A stretch of 64,000 bases of DNA, from contig CAZMAR010000002.1 in assembly GCA_964564635.1 (NCBI GenBank), positions 310,001 through 374,000 of the forward strand. Direction: 5' to 3'. The translations under genes and the position numbers were made by a program. Below the pieces are notes generated by a model. It did not search any database. It worked only from the letters and a program-made list of their open reading frames with translations, and was not told where the DNA came from. Shown piece after piece: positions 37,263-46,641 of this stretch (position 1 is its first letter; each line of letters opens with the position of its first letter). This DNA is from Tepidaquicella sp964564635. Its GTDB lineage: Bacteria; Bacteroidota; Ignavibacteria; Tepidaquicellales; Tepidaquicellaceae.

Positions 37263-38927
37263 ATGCTAATATCCAATACTAAAAAATTAATATTGATAAT
37301 AATTTTCTTTTTACTCTGTGATAAGCTTCTTTCACAGCACATCCCTATAATAATAAACTATGATACAACATTAACAAATACGCAAGCAACTAAAAATTTT
37401 TATTTAAAAAATCCTTCTTTAAAACCTATTTTAATAACTGCATTTCGTACTACCACATCAAAGTTCTTTTTTAATTTTTCCCCTTTTATAATTAACGCTT
37501 TTGATAGTGTACTTGTTAGTGTTTACTTTAAGACAAATCAGAATATAACATATCGTGATTTTTTAATTTTTGAAAACATAGGTTTAAATTATCCAATTAT
37601 AAATTATTCAATTGCAACGGCAGTTTATCCTGATACAATTTATAAATTTACTCAAGGTTTATTTGATGAGAGCTTGAAATCCGCTTTATTAAGTTTTACA
37701 CAACAGAATTATTTTTCTCTCGGATACAATCTTGCAAGGGATAAAATGTTTGAGTATATTGATGATTATAATAATGATGATACAATTGAATGTGTTTATA
37801 CCGGTGTAAAAATAAAAGCTGCAAATAGAACAGAAGCGCAAAATCAGGGATTTGATACTGAACATACCTGGCCTCAGAGTTTTTTTAATTCTGCTGAACC
37901 GATGCGAAGTGATTTGTATCATTTATATCCTACACTTGCCTCTGCAAATAACGCAAGGTCTAATTATCATTTTGGAATTGTTGTGTCTAATATTACCTGG
38001 CAACAGGGAGGTTCTAAAAGAGGATATGACTATCAAAATGAAATAGTGTTCGAACCACGGGATGTTCATAAAGGAAATGTTGCAAGGTCTATTTTTTATT
38101 TCGTTGTAAGATTTGGTAATCAGGGTGTTTACCTTGCTCCCAAGGAGGAAAATGTTTTAAGGTTATGGAATTCTACAGATACTGTTGACCAAAAAGAAAG
38201 AATTAGAAATCAAAGGATAAAATCATTCCAGAATATTTTTAATCCATTTATTGACCATCCTGAGTTTGTTGAAAGGATTAGAAGTTTTTATACAATTGCT
38301 CCAACTATTTTTAAAGGTAGAATTACAGTTTCTCCATTTAATATTATTTTTGATACTTTAGCTGTGAACGATACCGTAAGTTACTATCTGGCAATTATGA
38401 ACTATGGGAATTCTACGCTTACTATATCTTCAATTTATTCAAGTATTCCAGAATTCATAGTTGAGTCATATCCAAATTCAATTAACAATAATGAATTAGG
38501 TTATGCAAAAATAAAATTTAAACCAACAACTGTGAATCAAACTTATAACGGAGTATTGACAATTCAAAATTCTGATACAGTCATCACGGTTAACCTAAAA
38601 GGATTTTCAAATTCAAATATTGGTATTAAAGAAATAAATCAATATCTTCCTGAAGATTATCAACTGAATCAAAATTATCCTAACCCTTTTAATTCTACTA
38701 CTATAATTAAATTTTGCATTCCTGAAAATAAATCAAATTTTATCAATTTAGATTTATATGATATATCTGGTAGAAAAATTTCTAATTTATTTTATGGTTT
38801 TCTAACTGCTGGAGTCTATCAATTTTTATTAGACGCTTCCCAATTTAATCTTTCTTCAGGAACATATTTTATAAGTTTTACTTCCAATAACTTTACTAAA
38901 GTTATAAAAATTACCCTTGTAAATTAG
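37263..38927 (+). CDS. Secreted endonuclease I family protein with T9SS sorting domain
   Basis: I chose the ATG at 37263, which gives MLISNTKK and a clean signal peptide (ending LLSQ); an ATG at 37224 is in frame but would overlap the upstream gene by 20 bases. 554 residues. A beta-sandwich (about 25-125) precedes the endonuclease I domain (about 130-345), with the beta-beta-alpha metal motif DTEHTWPQS (His201) and DLYHLYPT. A second beta-sandwich of the ASH type (about 360-460) and a T9SS sorting domain (NYPNPFNSTTIIKF ...) complete it. Likely an extracellular DNase/RNase for nutrient uptake. Confidence 0.87.
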   Translation: MLISNTKKLILIIIFFLLCDKLLSQHIPIIINYDTTLTNTQATKNFYLKNPSLKPILITAFRTTTSKFFFNFSPFIINAFDSVLVSVYFKTNQNITYRDFLIFENIGLNYPIINYSIATAVYPDTIYKFTQGLFDESLKSALLSFTQQNYFSLGYNLARDKMFEYIDDYNNDDTIECVYTGVKIKAANRTEAQNQGFDTEHTWPQSFFNSAEPMRSDLYHLYPTLASANNARSNYHFGIVVSNITWQQGGSKRGYDYQNEIVFEPRDVHKGNVARSIFYFVVRFGNQGVYLAPKEENVLRLWNSTDTVDQKERIRNQRIKSFQNIFNPFIDHPEFVERIRSFYTIAPTIFKGRITVSPFNIIFDTLAVNDTVSYYLAIMNYGNSTLTISSIYSSIPEFIVESYPNSINNNELGYAKIKFKPTTVNQTYNGVLTIQNSDTVITVNLKGFSNSNIGIKEINQYLPEDYQLNQNYPNPFNSTTIIKFCIPENKSNFINLDLYDISGRKISNLFYGFLTAGVYQFLLDASQFNLSSGTYFISFTSNNFTKVIKITLVN

Positions 38928-39223
38928 ATTGTAATGGAGGGTCGATTTTCATTTTTGAATGTAAGATTTTAACCTTTACTTATTTTTAGGGTTTTATGTT
39001 ATAATCCTATCCTGGAAGAAAATAAATATTAATATTATAGTATATAGGTTTTAATTTTTTTAAACTAAGTATTTTATTAAAGTAGTTAAGGACATCAGGT
39101 AAAAATGATTTAAATTTTATATCTGGTTATAACAAAAGGATAAAAATATTCTACTAATCTTTTCAATTGTTTTTAAAATTTAATAATACAATTTTTAAAA
39201 TTATTTTTAAAAATTAAAAATTA
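38928..39223. other. Intergenic region, no feature recognised
   Basis: About 296 AT-rich bases between the nuclease and acyl-CoA synthetase genes. No open frame, RNA gene or convincing hairpin with a T-run was seen. It presumably holds the promoter of the synthetase gene. Confidence 0.45.
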
Positions 39224-39229
39224 TTGTAT

Positions 39230-40936
39230 ATGCCAAATATGAAATCTTACGAAGAAGAAGTAAAAAACTTTTCCTGGGATATCTCTAAAAAAGAACTTGG
39301 ATACAATGATGGTGATGTAATTAATATAGGTTGGTATTGCTCGGACAGAATTTGTCAATTAGGCAAGGCGAATAAAATCGCTTTAATTTGGGAGAGCTTT
39401 AAAGGAGAAGAGAAAAGATACACATTTAATGATTTAAGGGTCCTTACAAATACAATTGCTAATTATTTAAAAAATCTTGGCATTCAGCCAGGTGAGCGTG
39501 TTTGTTTATTTATGGATAAAATTCCTGAATTATATTTTGGTTTTCTTGGTGTTCTTAAAATGGGTGCTATTGCTCAACCTTTGTTTTCTGCATTTGGTTC
39601 TGAGTCACTTTTAACTCGCCTTGAAGATGCTCAAACATCTGCAATTATTACACAAAAAAAACATTTACCAAAAGTCAGAAATATTCTTGATAAACTTCCA
39701 TTTATGAAATATATTATTGTTGTTGATGATGATGGGGCTAAGCCTCTTAGAGAGAAGGAATATGCTTTCCATATGGAAAAGGAAGAAAGAATTGAAAATT
39801 TTGATATATTCCCATCAAAGGCTGAAACTCCCTCTGTTTTACATTATACTTCTGGTACCACAGGAAAACCCAAAGGAGCCCAACATGTTCATTACTCTTT
39901 GATTTCGCAATATATTACCGCAAAGTATGTTCTTGACTTTCAGGAAGATGATATTTACTGGTGCACTGCAGATCCCGGTTGGGTTACTGGTACTTCTTAT
40001 GGTATTATTGGACCGTGGTCAAATGGTGTTACACAATGTGTTACAGAGGCAGGGTTCACAGCTGAAAATTGGTATAAATTTATAGAGAGACATAAAATAA
40101 CAGTCTGGTACTCAGCGCCAACCGCAATCAGAGCTTTAATGAGAGAGGGAAATGAAATTGTTAAAAAATTTGATTTGTCTTCACTCAGACATCTTGCAAG
40201 TGTTGGAGAGCCGTTAAACGCAGAAGCTGTTTTGTGGTCGCAAGAAGTATTTGGAAAAATGTTTCACGATACTTTCTGGCAAACTGAAACCGGATGTATT
40301 GTAATTAGTAATTATCCTGGTATGAAGATAAAACCGGGTTCTATGGGAAAACCTTTTCCTGGTATAGAAGCAACTGTTTTAGATTTAAAAACTTTTGTAC
40401 CACTTGAGCAAAAAGGTGTTGTTGGGATGATTGCCCTTAAACCAGGTTGGCCCTCAATGATTAGAACTTATTGGAACAATGAAGCAACATATCAAGGTAA
40501 ATTTAAAAACGGATGGTATTTATGTGGAGATAGAGCAAGCATTGATGAGGATGGATATTTCTGGTTTGTTGGTAGAGATGATGATGTCATAAATACGGGC
40601 GGACATCTTGTTGGACCCTTTGAAATAGAATCTGTTTTGATTGAACATCCTGCTGTAGCCGAATCGGCAGCAGTGGGAAAACCAGACCCCGTTAATATGG
40701 AAGTTGTAAAAGCCTTTATTACCCTTAAAAAAGGTTATGAGCCAAGTAAGGATTTAGAACTTAATATTATGAATTTTATTCGGAAAAAATTGTCTCCTCT
40801 TGCTATGCCGCAGGAAATAGAATTTGTTGATTCGCTTCCAAAGACAAGAAGTGGGAAAATTATGAGAAGAGTTCTAAGAGCAAAAGAATGGGGTCAGGAT
40901 ATTGGCGATATTTCTACACTTGAAAATGACATGTAA
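39230..40936 (+). CDS. Acetate-CoA ligase-like acyl-CoA synthetase
   Basis: 568 residues from the ATG at 39230 (a TTG at 39224 and an ATG at 39239 are alternatives). ANL superfamily: A3 loop YTSGTTGKPKG (206-216), WCTADPGWVTGTSYG, TFWQTETG (A5), GWYLCGDRA (A7), GRDDDVINTGGH (A8), and the C-terminal catalytic lysine in KTRSGKIMRR. The tryptophan in FWQTETG fits acetyl-CoA synthetases, which prefer short substrates. It makes acetyl-CoA from acetate, ATP and CoA. The length (about 80 shorter than classical Acs) matches the AcsA type of Bacillus. Confidence 0.88.
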   Translation: MPNMKSYEEEVKNFSWDISKKELGYNDGDVINIGWYCSDRICQLGKANKIALIWESFKGEEKRYTFNDLRVLTNTIANYLKNLGIQPGERVCLFMDKIPELYFGFLGVLKMGAIAQPLFSAFGSESLLTRLEDAQTSAIITQKKHLPKVRNILDKLPFMKYIIVVDDDGAKPLREKEYAFHMEKEERIENFDIFPSKAETPSVLHYTSGTTGKPKGAQHVHYSLISQYITAKYVLDFQEDDIYWCTADPGWVTGTSYGIIGPWSNGVTQCVTEAGFTAENWYKFIERHKITVWYSAPTAIRALMREGNEIVKKFDLSSLRHLASVGEPLNAEAVLWSQEVFGKMFHDTFWQTETGCIVISNYPGMKIKPGSMGKPFPGIEATVLDLKTFVPLEQKGVVGMIALKPGWPSMIRTYWNNEATYQGKFKNGWYLCGDRASIDEDGYFWFVGRDDDVINTGGHLVGPFEIESVLIEHPAVAESAAVGKPDPVNMEVVKAFITLKKGYEPSKDLELNIMNFIRKKLSPLAMPQEIEFVDSLPKTRSGKIMRRVLRAKEWGQDIGDISTLENDM

Positions 40937-40960
40937 AAAATGAATTATTTAAAGTTATAA

Positions 40961-40999
40961 TTAGTTATAAGATTTATCAATCTTATAACTAATTTTTTT
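40961..40999 (+). terminator. Rho-independent terminator after the acyl-CoA synthetase gene
   Basis: A perfect 14-bp stem (TTAGTTATAAGATT at 40961-40974 with AATCTTATAACTAA at 40979-40992) has a 4-base loop and is followed by seven T. Confidence 0.9.
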
Positions 41000-41022
41000 A
41001 TTAAACTTTAAAAGAATTAAAA

Positions 41023-42027
41023 ATGAAAATATCAGGTTATGCAGTATATGAAAAAAAATCTCTTCTAAAGCCTTATGAATATGCCCCCACAAAACTCGGT
41101 CCCAAAGAAGTGCTTATTAAAATATCACATTGTGGAATTTGCCATAGTGACATACATTTGATAGATGATGATTGGAATGTATCAAAATATCCTTTTATTC
41201 CGGGTCATGAAATTATTGGTGAAATTGTTGAATGTGGTAACGAAGTAAAGAAGGTGAAAATAGGGCAAAGAGTTGGGGTAGGTTGGCAATCCGGCAGTTG
41301 TCTTGAATGTGAGTGGTGTGCATCCGGCCAGGAAAATCTGTGCCCTGAACAGGTTGCTACTTGTGTTGGAAGAAATGGTGGTTTTGCTCAATATGTAATT
41401 ACTGATAGCAGATTTGTTTTTGCTATTCCCGATAAACTTACTTCTGAAAATGCTGCACCGCTCTTATGCGGAGGAATTACAGTCTATTCGCCATTGAAAA
41501 GATATAATGTAAAACCAAAAGATAAAGTTGGAGTAATTGGTGTCGGTGGTCTTGGTCATTTAGCTATTCAATTTGCAAGGGCAATGGGATGTGAAGTTAC
41601 CGCATTTTCAACCTCTCCAGATAAAGAAGAAGAAGCAAAAAGATTTGGAGCACACAGTTTTGTATTGACTAAAAACCTGAATGAATTAAAAAAAGCGGAA
41701 AATACTTTAGATTTTATTATTTCAACTGTTTACACAAAACTTGAATGGATTAATTATGTGAATGCTTTAAAACCAAATGGTAATTTATGTTTTGTGGGTG
41801 CAACTTTTGATAACCTTGATTTTCCTGCAGGTGTTCTTATGTTAGGTCAAAAGCAGGTATCAGGAAGTGTTATTGGTGGTCGCGCTATGATAGCCGAAAT
41901 GCTTGAGTTTGCTGCAAGGAATAATATAGTTGCAAAAACTGAAGTATTTCCGTTAAATGATGTTAATAGGGCAATTGAAAAAGTAAGAAATAATACTATT
42001 AGATATAGAGCGGTTCTTAAAATTTAA
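41023..42027 (+). CDS. Zinc-dependent alcohol dehydrogenase (cinnamyl-alcohol dehydrogenase type)
   Basis: 334 residues of the medium-chain dehydrogenase family. Catalytic zinc ligands Cys37 (CGICHSD) and His62 (PGHEIIG); structural zinc cysteines 93, 96, 99 and 107; nucleotide-binding GVIGVGGLGHLAIQ. The overall pattern fits NADP-preferring cinnamyl-alcohol dehydrogenase-like enzymes (YahK type) that reduce aldehydes. Substrate unknown. It sits after a terminator, so it is transcribed on its own, and converges with the glycosidase-like gene 13 bases away. Confidence 0.9.
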   Translation: MKISGYAVYEKKSLLKPYEYAPTKLGPKEVLIKISHCGICHSDIHLIDDDWNVSKYPFIPGHEIIGEIVECGNEVKKVKIGQRVGVGWQSGSCLECEWCASGQENLCPEQVATCVGRNGGFAQYVITDSRFVFAIPDKLTSENAAPLLCGGITVYSPLKRYNVKPKDKVGVIGVGGLGHLAIQFARAMGCEVTAFSTSPDKEEEAKRFGAHSFVLTKNLNELKKAENTLDFIISTVYTKLEWINYVNALKPNGNLCFVGATFDNLDFPAGVLMLGQKQVSGSVIGGRAMIAEMLEFAARNNIVAKTEVFPLNDVNRAIEKVRNNTIRYRAVLKI

Positions 42028-42040
42028 ATTGAACTTAATC

Positions 42041-43183
42041 CTATTTTAGTAGTATCATTTTATTTGTTATTGTCCTGTTCATAATTACCATTTTATAAAA
42101 ATAAATTCCGCTGGGAAGATTATTTGCATTAAAATCTAAAATATACTCACCTTCTGTCTTATATTCATTTATTAAAATTGATATTTCTCTTCCTGTTGCA
42201 TCATATAATATTATTTTTACATTACAATCCTGCGGAATTTTATAATATATTTTCGTATTTGGATTAAAAGGATTCGGGTAATTTTTTATGGTTGCAAATT
42301 GATTTGAATCTGGTACTATATAGGGACTTGGAATACTATTAAGAATATCCTTCAAAACACCCCATAAATATTTTGTGTAAGGGACGCAATCCTGTTTATA
42401 ATACCACCAGAAATATCCACCGACATAATTTTTCGTAGTGATATTCATTGTGTAGTATCTTCTCATATATTGTTCTTTTTTATTTACTTTTGTTGTACCA
42501 CATTCTCCAATACCTATTTTTGAGTTTGGAAAGATTACTCTTAAACTGTCAAAAACTTTTTGCCAATTAGGTTGATAATTATTACAATCGTCTTCATAAT
42601 ATGATATCCACACATAATCTATTCCAGTTTTCATATTTTGCGGGATATTATGGTTTATCCAGTAGAACATTTCGTTTTGCGGATTTTCCCAACAATTATA
42701 ATTGTAATAGAAGGTGAGTGCTGTTATTTTGTTATTTGTTTTTAAAATGTTATATGCAGCCGTTATTTTTTGGATTACATCTGTTGTATTTCCTAACCAT
42801 TCGCCGTTTATTTCATTTCCAAATTCCCATATATCTACGTTATTTCCAAGAGTATTTAAATATTCATTTACCCGGTTTACATATTGGGTTAAATTATATT
42901 GGCTAAAACACCAACTGTCAAGCAATTCTCCCATTACGAAACTAATCTGATGTATTGATTGTGTGGCTGTTAAATAATAAGTAGCAGGCATCCATTCATC
43001 AAAGACAATTCTTGTTGTCATCTTTTTAGGTAATTTTCGTAATGATGTGGTGATTGAACTTAAGTTACTTATATCATCAACGGTAACCCCATAGACTTTA
43101 TTTGAATCGGGTGTATTTGAGAATGCTTTGGGTAAGAAAAGGAATAGTGATAAAACAATTAGGAGGGTTAATAATTTTTTCAT
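42041..43183 (-). CDS. Secreted glycoside-hydrolase-like protein with T9SS sorting domain
   Basis: 380 residues. Signal peptide 1-22 (ending AFS). Residues about 30-290 look like a TIM barrel of glycosidase clan A: acid/base Glu124 in EFGNEINGEW and nucleophile-type Glu227 in IGIGECGTT, 103 residues apart. A T9SS sorting domain ends the protein (NYPNPFNPNTKIYY ... NKMILLK). It probably cleaves a polysaccharide outside the cell; family and substrate are undetermined. Confidence 0.78.
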   Translation of the reverse strand: MKKLLTLLIVLSLFLFLPKAFSNTPDSNKVYGVTVDDISNLSSITTSLRKLPKKMTTRIVFDEWMPATYYLTATQSIHQISFVMGELLDSWCFSQYNLTQYVNRVNEYLNTLGNNVDIWEFGNEINGEWLGNTTDVIQKITAAYNILKTNNKITALTFYYNYNCWENPQNEMFYWINHNIPQNMKTGIDYVWISYYEDDCNNYQPNWQKVFDSLRVIFPNSKIGIGECGTTKVNKKEQYMRRYYTMNITTKNYVGGYFWWYYKQDCVPYTKYLWGVLKDILNSIPSPYIVPDSNQFATIKNYPNPFNPNTKIYYKIPQDCNVKIILYDATGREISILINEYKTEGEYILDFNANNLPSGIYFYKMVIMNRTITNKMILLK

Positions 43184-43362
43184 CTTTTATTCATTTTTCT
43201 TTGGAATGAAAAGAACTTATATTAAATGAGCAATATTCATTCCTTAAAAAATGGTCAATATTGCAAATCTTTTAATACTTATGTAAAAAAACAGTATTAT
43301 TTTGCGACAATTATGTTTTAAAATAAGACAAAATCCCTAAAATATCCCCATTATAAAAATAA

Positions 43363-43400
43363 ATAAAAAAACCCGTTAAACTTTTAAATTTAACGGGTTT
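43363..43400 (-). terminator. Rho-independent terminator of the exopolysaccharide-type operon
   Basis: A perfect 12-bp stem (AAACCCGTTAAA at 43369-43380 with TTTAACGGGTTT at 43389-43400) has an 8-base loop, followed on the minus strand by a T-run. It is the first strong terminator below the genes that begin at 49121. Confidence 0.9.
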
Positions 43401-43421
43401 AAAATAGAAGAGCTTATATTT

Positions 43422-45428
43422 TTATTTTACTAACATCATCTTTCTGATTTCTTTATAGTTACCTGCAACTAATTGATAAAAATACACCCCAGAGGCATAG
43501 TTTGAAGCATTCCAGGTAACCTCATAAGTTCCTGCAGTCATATTTTGATTTACGAGTTGCTGAATTTCACGACCTGCCATATCAAAAATTTTAATTGTAA
43601 CCAAACCACTATAATTTGCAGGAATTGTAAATCTAATATTTGTTGTTGGGTTAAATGGGTTTGGATAGTTTTGCTCAAGATGTGGGGTATTGAGTTTAGT
43701 TTCCTGAGGTGAGTCATTACCTACTATGTCTGTTGTTACATTTACAAATGGTAAGTCTATATATGAATCACGAAGGAAAATATAATTTGTACTTTTTACA
43801 AGTACAGGTAAAACAAAGGGGTTAGTTTCTAAAAATGCTGAATCCTGTGGATAATAAGTGTCAAGGTTTGTAATAACTATCCGAATTTTACTTCCCGGCT
43901 GAAATATATGAGCATGAGAATTTCCCTCTATTAATTTTGTCTTCGTTGTGCCCGCTGTATAATTTCTATCAGTATAATTTATCCTTGTTATCATATTCAT
44001 TGTGCCATCGGATTTAATTTCAAATATCTGAAAATTATATTGACATATATTAGCTGTTGCTTTATACTTAAGATAGATTTTTGGTGTACCTATCATTTTA
44101 ATACTTTTAAAAAGAGGTGCTGTCTCAAAATATATTTGTTCTTTCTTAAATTTTGATTCAAATACCGGACCAGTAAATTCTTCCAAAACCGCTTCATGCA
44201 TTGTAAGATTTATATTCAAAACGTTATTTAAAAAGGATTTAGTTGGAACTGTTACAGCTGTTTTATATGGATTTAATTTATTACTGTCAGAGAAATAAAA
44301 CTTTGTACTTGATACTCCCGCGATAGGCCAGGTGCTTGAACTATCGTGAATAAAAGACCACATATTGTTCATTCTTGGATAGGTTGTATAAGCGAAGTGA
44401 AATTTCGGTCTGGTTAGAATACCATTGTCAATATTCCATAAATAATAATAAAACCATTCATTAAAGAACTCCATATGCCATAAATTTTCTGTATAAGAAG
44501 TGTCACCGCCGTGTCCCATTACAGCCCCAAAATAAATTCTGTAATTTGAAGTTAATTGTGGAATTGCTTTTATGTTTCCCAATGCATTAAAAAAGTAGTC
44601 CTGCCATGAATTCTCAAGCAAAATAGGTATTTTATTATTTTTTACAATACTCATAAAATCTCTGTTTTGAGGTAAGGTTGAGATGAGTCTGTTCCAACTT
44701 TTATTTTTTGTTCCAGATTGATAAACCCAGGTTCTCATATTTTCCACTTCCTGAGTGTACCGTGCATTTTCTTGTGGGTAAGAAATTGTCCAAAGGAAAG
44801 TCATCTTTATACTGCCGTTTTCCACCCAGCTTGTTGCGAATTCCGGTGAAGCAAGTGCAGAAATAATTGAATTTACTTTTAAGTTCCCTCTACTTGCAGC
44901 CATAAAAGGAACAGTACCTCCTTGTGAACCTCCCATAATAAGTATCTTGCTTGTGTCAAGTCCTGTACCGAAATCTGTTCTCACAAAGTTTACAAACTCA
45001 ACTAAATCTTCAGCTTCAGTTGTACTTATTAAATTTGAAAGTCCTCCGGAATTGCCTTGTCCACGCATGCTATATGTATAGACTACATAACCAAAAGCTG
45101 CCTGTGCCCGAGCAAAACCTTCCAGAGTTTCCTTCCTGTCTCCATATCCGTGTAACATTATTACTACAGGGTATCCATTCGGTAGTGATGGATTTGGACC
45201 AACAGGATAAAATTTTGAACAGTCAAGATTAACATTATCTCTTAAAGTCAGAGTAAAGTCTTCTGAAATTATTGGAAGATCTATTAAATTATTTTTGTAT
45301 GGTGGTAAGAGTTTAAACTCATACCTATCCAGATTCTTTGGAATTTTTATATTTACTTCCTGTGTATAAGAATTTGTAAATAAGAGTATTGTTAATATTA
45401 AAATATATAAGTATTTAATATTTTTCAT
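43422..45428 (-). CDS. Secreted CocE/X-Pro dipeptidyl-peptidase-like hydrolase with T9SS sorting domain
   Basis: 668 residues. Signal peptide 1-22 (ending SYTQ). Alpha/beta-hydrolase domain with IMLHGYGDRKE, YSMRGQGNSGG and nucleophile Ser168 in MGGSQGG, with a cap region and MGHGGDTSY near the catalytic His. A CocE/PepX-type jelly-roll domain follows (about 385-580), then a T9SS sorting domain (QNYPNPFNPTTNIRF ... RKMMLVK). It could be a peptidase or an esterase. It lies 20 bases after the 2-epimerase gene and just before the terminator, so it is probably the last gene of that operon. Confidence 0.83.
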   Translation of the reverse strand: MKNIKYLYILILTILLFTNSYTQEVNIKIPKNLDRYEFKLLPPYKNNLIDLPIISEDFTLTLRDNVNLDCSKFYPVGPNPSLPNGYPVVIMLHGYGDRKETLEGFARAQAAFGYVVYTYSMRGQGNSGGLSNLISTTEAEDLVEFVNFVRTDFGTGLDTSKILIMGGSQGGTVPFMAASRGNLKVNSIISALASPEFATSWVENGSIKMTFLWTISYPQENARYTQEVENMRTWVYQSGTKNKSWNRLISTLPQNRDFMSIVKNNKIPILLENSWQDYFFNALGNIKAIPQLTSNYRIYFGAVMGHGGDTSYTENLWHMEFFNEWFYYYLWNIDNGILTRPKFHFAYTTYPRMNNMWSFIHDSSSTWPIAGVSSTKFYFSDSNKLNPYKTAVTVPTKSFLNNVLNINLTMHEAVLEEFTGPVFESKFKKEQIYFETAPLFKSIKMIGTPKIYLKYKATANICQYNFQIFEIKSDGTMNMITRINYTDRNYTAGTTKTKLIEGNSHAHIFQPGSKIRIVITNLDTYYPQDSAFLETNPFVLPVLVKSTNYIFLRDSYIDLPFVNVTTDIVGNDSPQETKLNTPHLEQNYPNPFNPTTNIRFTIPANYSGLVTIKIFDMAGREIQQLVNQNMTAGTYEVTWNASNYASGVYFYQLVAGNYKEIRKMMLVK

Positions 45429-45448
45429 GTAGTATTATCCTTTCAGTA

Positions 45449-46636
45449 TTAGATTCTATAGAATCTTTTTAATATTTCATAAATTTGATAACTTGTAGTT
45501 CCATCTCCGTATGTATAATCGTATTGAGAGCCATCGTCGACTTTAAGTCTTTCTGATTCAAGTAAAAATTCTCTTACTTTATCTTTATTAAAAGGAAGAA
45601 GTTTTGCATTTCTTTGTAAAACCTCAGGCCGTTCGGTTACTTTTCTCATTATTCCACAAGGAATTTTAAAGAAAAGAGATTCTTCTTGTAAACCTCCGGA
45701 GTCTGTCAGAATTATATTACTATTTTTTACTATACCAAGCATTTCGAAATAATCGTGAATTGGTTCTTTAATAATTAGATTATCAGGAATATAATCCTTG
45801 AAAACTCGATTAAATCCTTCTTTCACAAGTGGGTTTGGATGAATTATATGTAATAAATTTTTGTCTCTTATATCATTACTCAATACATTATACAATATTT
45901 TTGCATACTCGGTTACATGGTTCCAATTTTCCCTTCTGTGTAATGTGCTTAATATGTAATTTGATTGATTAGCCTCTTTTATCTTTTTATTTTTTATCAA
46001 ATGCATAATTGCATCGTTGATTGTATTTCCAACGATATAATTTTTCTGAGGCGGGATTCCTTCTTTAATCAAATTGTCATAACTTATATGCGATGGGCAG
46101 AAATTGAGCGAAGAAGTTCTTGCTATTGATTCTCTGAAGAATTCCTCTGGGAATGGATTATTCTGATCATGAGTGCGTAACCCGGCTTCAATATGAATTA
46201 CTGGAATTTGATTCATAAAAGCCCAAATTGCACCAGTATAAGCAGAAGCTGTATCGCCTTGAACTATAACACCTGAAATATCTTTTTTATCAATTACTGC
46301 TCTTGGACTGTTAAATTTTTCATTGAAATCATTTAAAAGATGAGATATAAAGTGATTTAAATCAGGTGAACGGTCAGGTAATGCATTACCAACAATATCA
46401 ACTTCAACATTGAGATGTTGTAATATATCAGAGGAAATTTTTTGTTGTGCAGTATTAAAAAGTACAGGATAAAATTCCTCTGATTCTTTTAGTATTTTGT
46501 GAAGGATAAAAAGCTTTATTATTTCTGGCCTTGTACCAAAAACAAAAAGTATAACTTTTTTTCCTTTGAATTCTTCTTTTGAAATTTTGTAGCTCTCCAT
46601 ATTGTTTATTTGTTTTATAAAAAATTGTTTTGTCAT
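45449..46636 (-). CDS. wecB: UDP-N-acetylglucosamine 2-epimerase (non-hydrolysing)
   Basis: 395 residues. It interconverts UDP-GlcNAc and UDP-ManNAc. Motifs: FGTRPEIIK, VQGDTASAYTGA, HIEAGLRTHDQNNPFPEE, NTINDAI, LHRRENW, LTDSGGLQEES and RKVTERPEV. The start at 46636 adds about 13 residues compared with usual family members; ATG at 46600 is the alternative. It lies 5 bases after the NfrB-like glycosyltransferase, so it very likely provides that enzyme's UDP-ManNAc. Confidence 0.94.
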   Translation of the reverse strand: MTKQFFIKQINNMESYKISKEEFKGKKVILFVFGTRPEIIKLFILHKILKESEEFYPVLFNTAQQKISSDILQHLNVEVDIVGNALPDRSPDLNHFISHLLNDFNEKFNSPRAVIDKKDISGVIVQGDTASAYTGAIWAFMNQIPVIHIEAGLRTHDQNNPFPEEFFRESIARTSSLNFCPSHISYDNLIKEGIPPQKNYIVGNTINDAIMHLIKNKKIKEANQSNYILSTLHRRENWNHVTEYAKILYNVLSNDIRDKNLLHIIHPNPLVKEGFNRVFKDYIPDNLIIKEPIHDYFEMLGIVKNSNIILTDSGGLQEESLFFKIPCGIMRKVTERPEVLQRNAKLLPFNKDKVREFLLESERLKVDDGSQYDYTYGDGTTSYQIYEILKRFYRI

Positions 46637-46641
46637 ATTTT

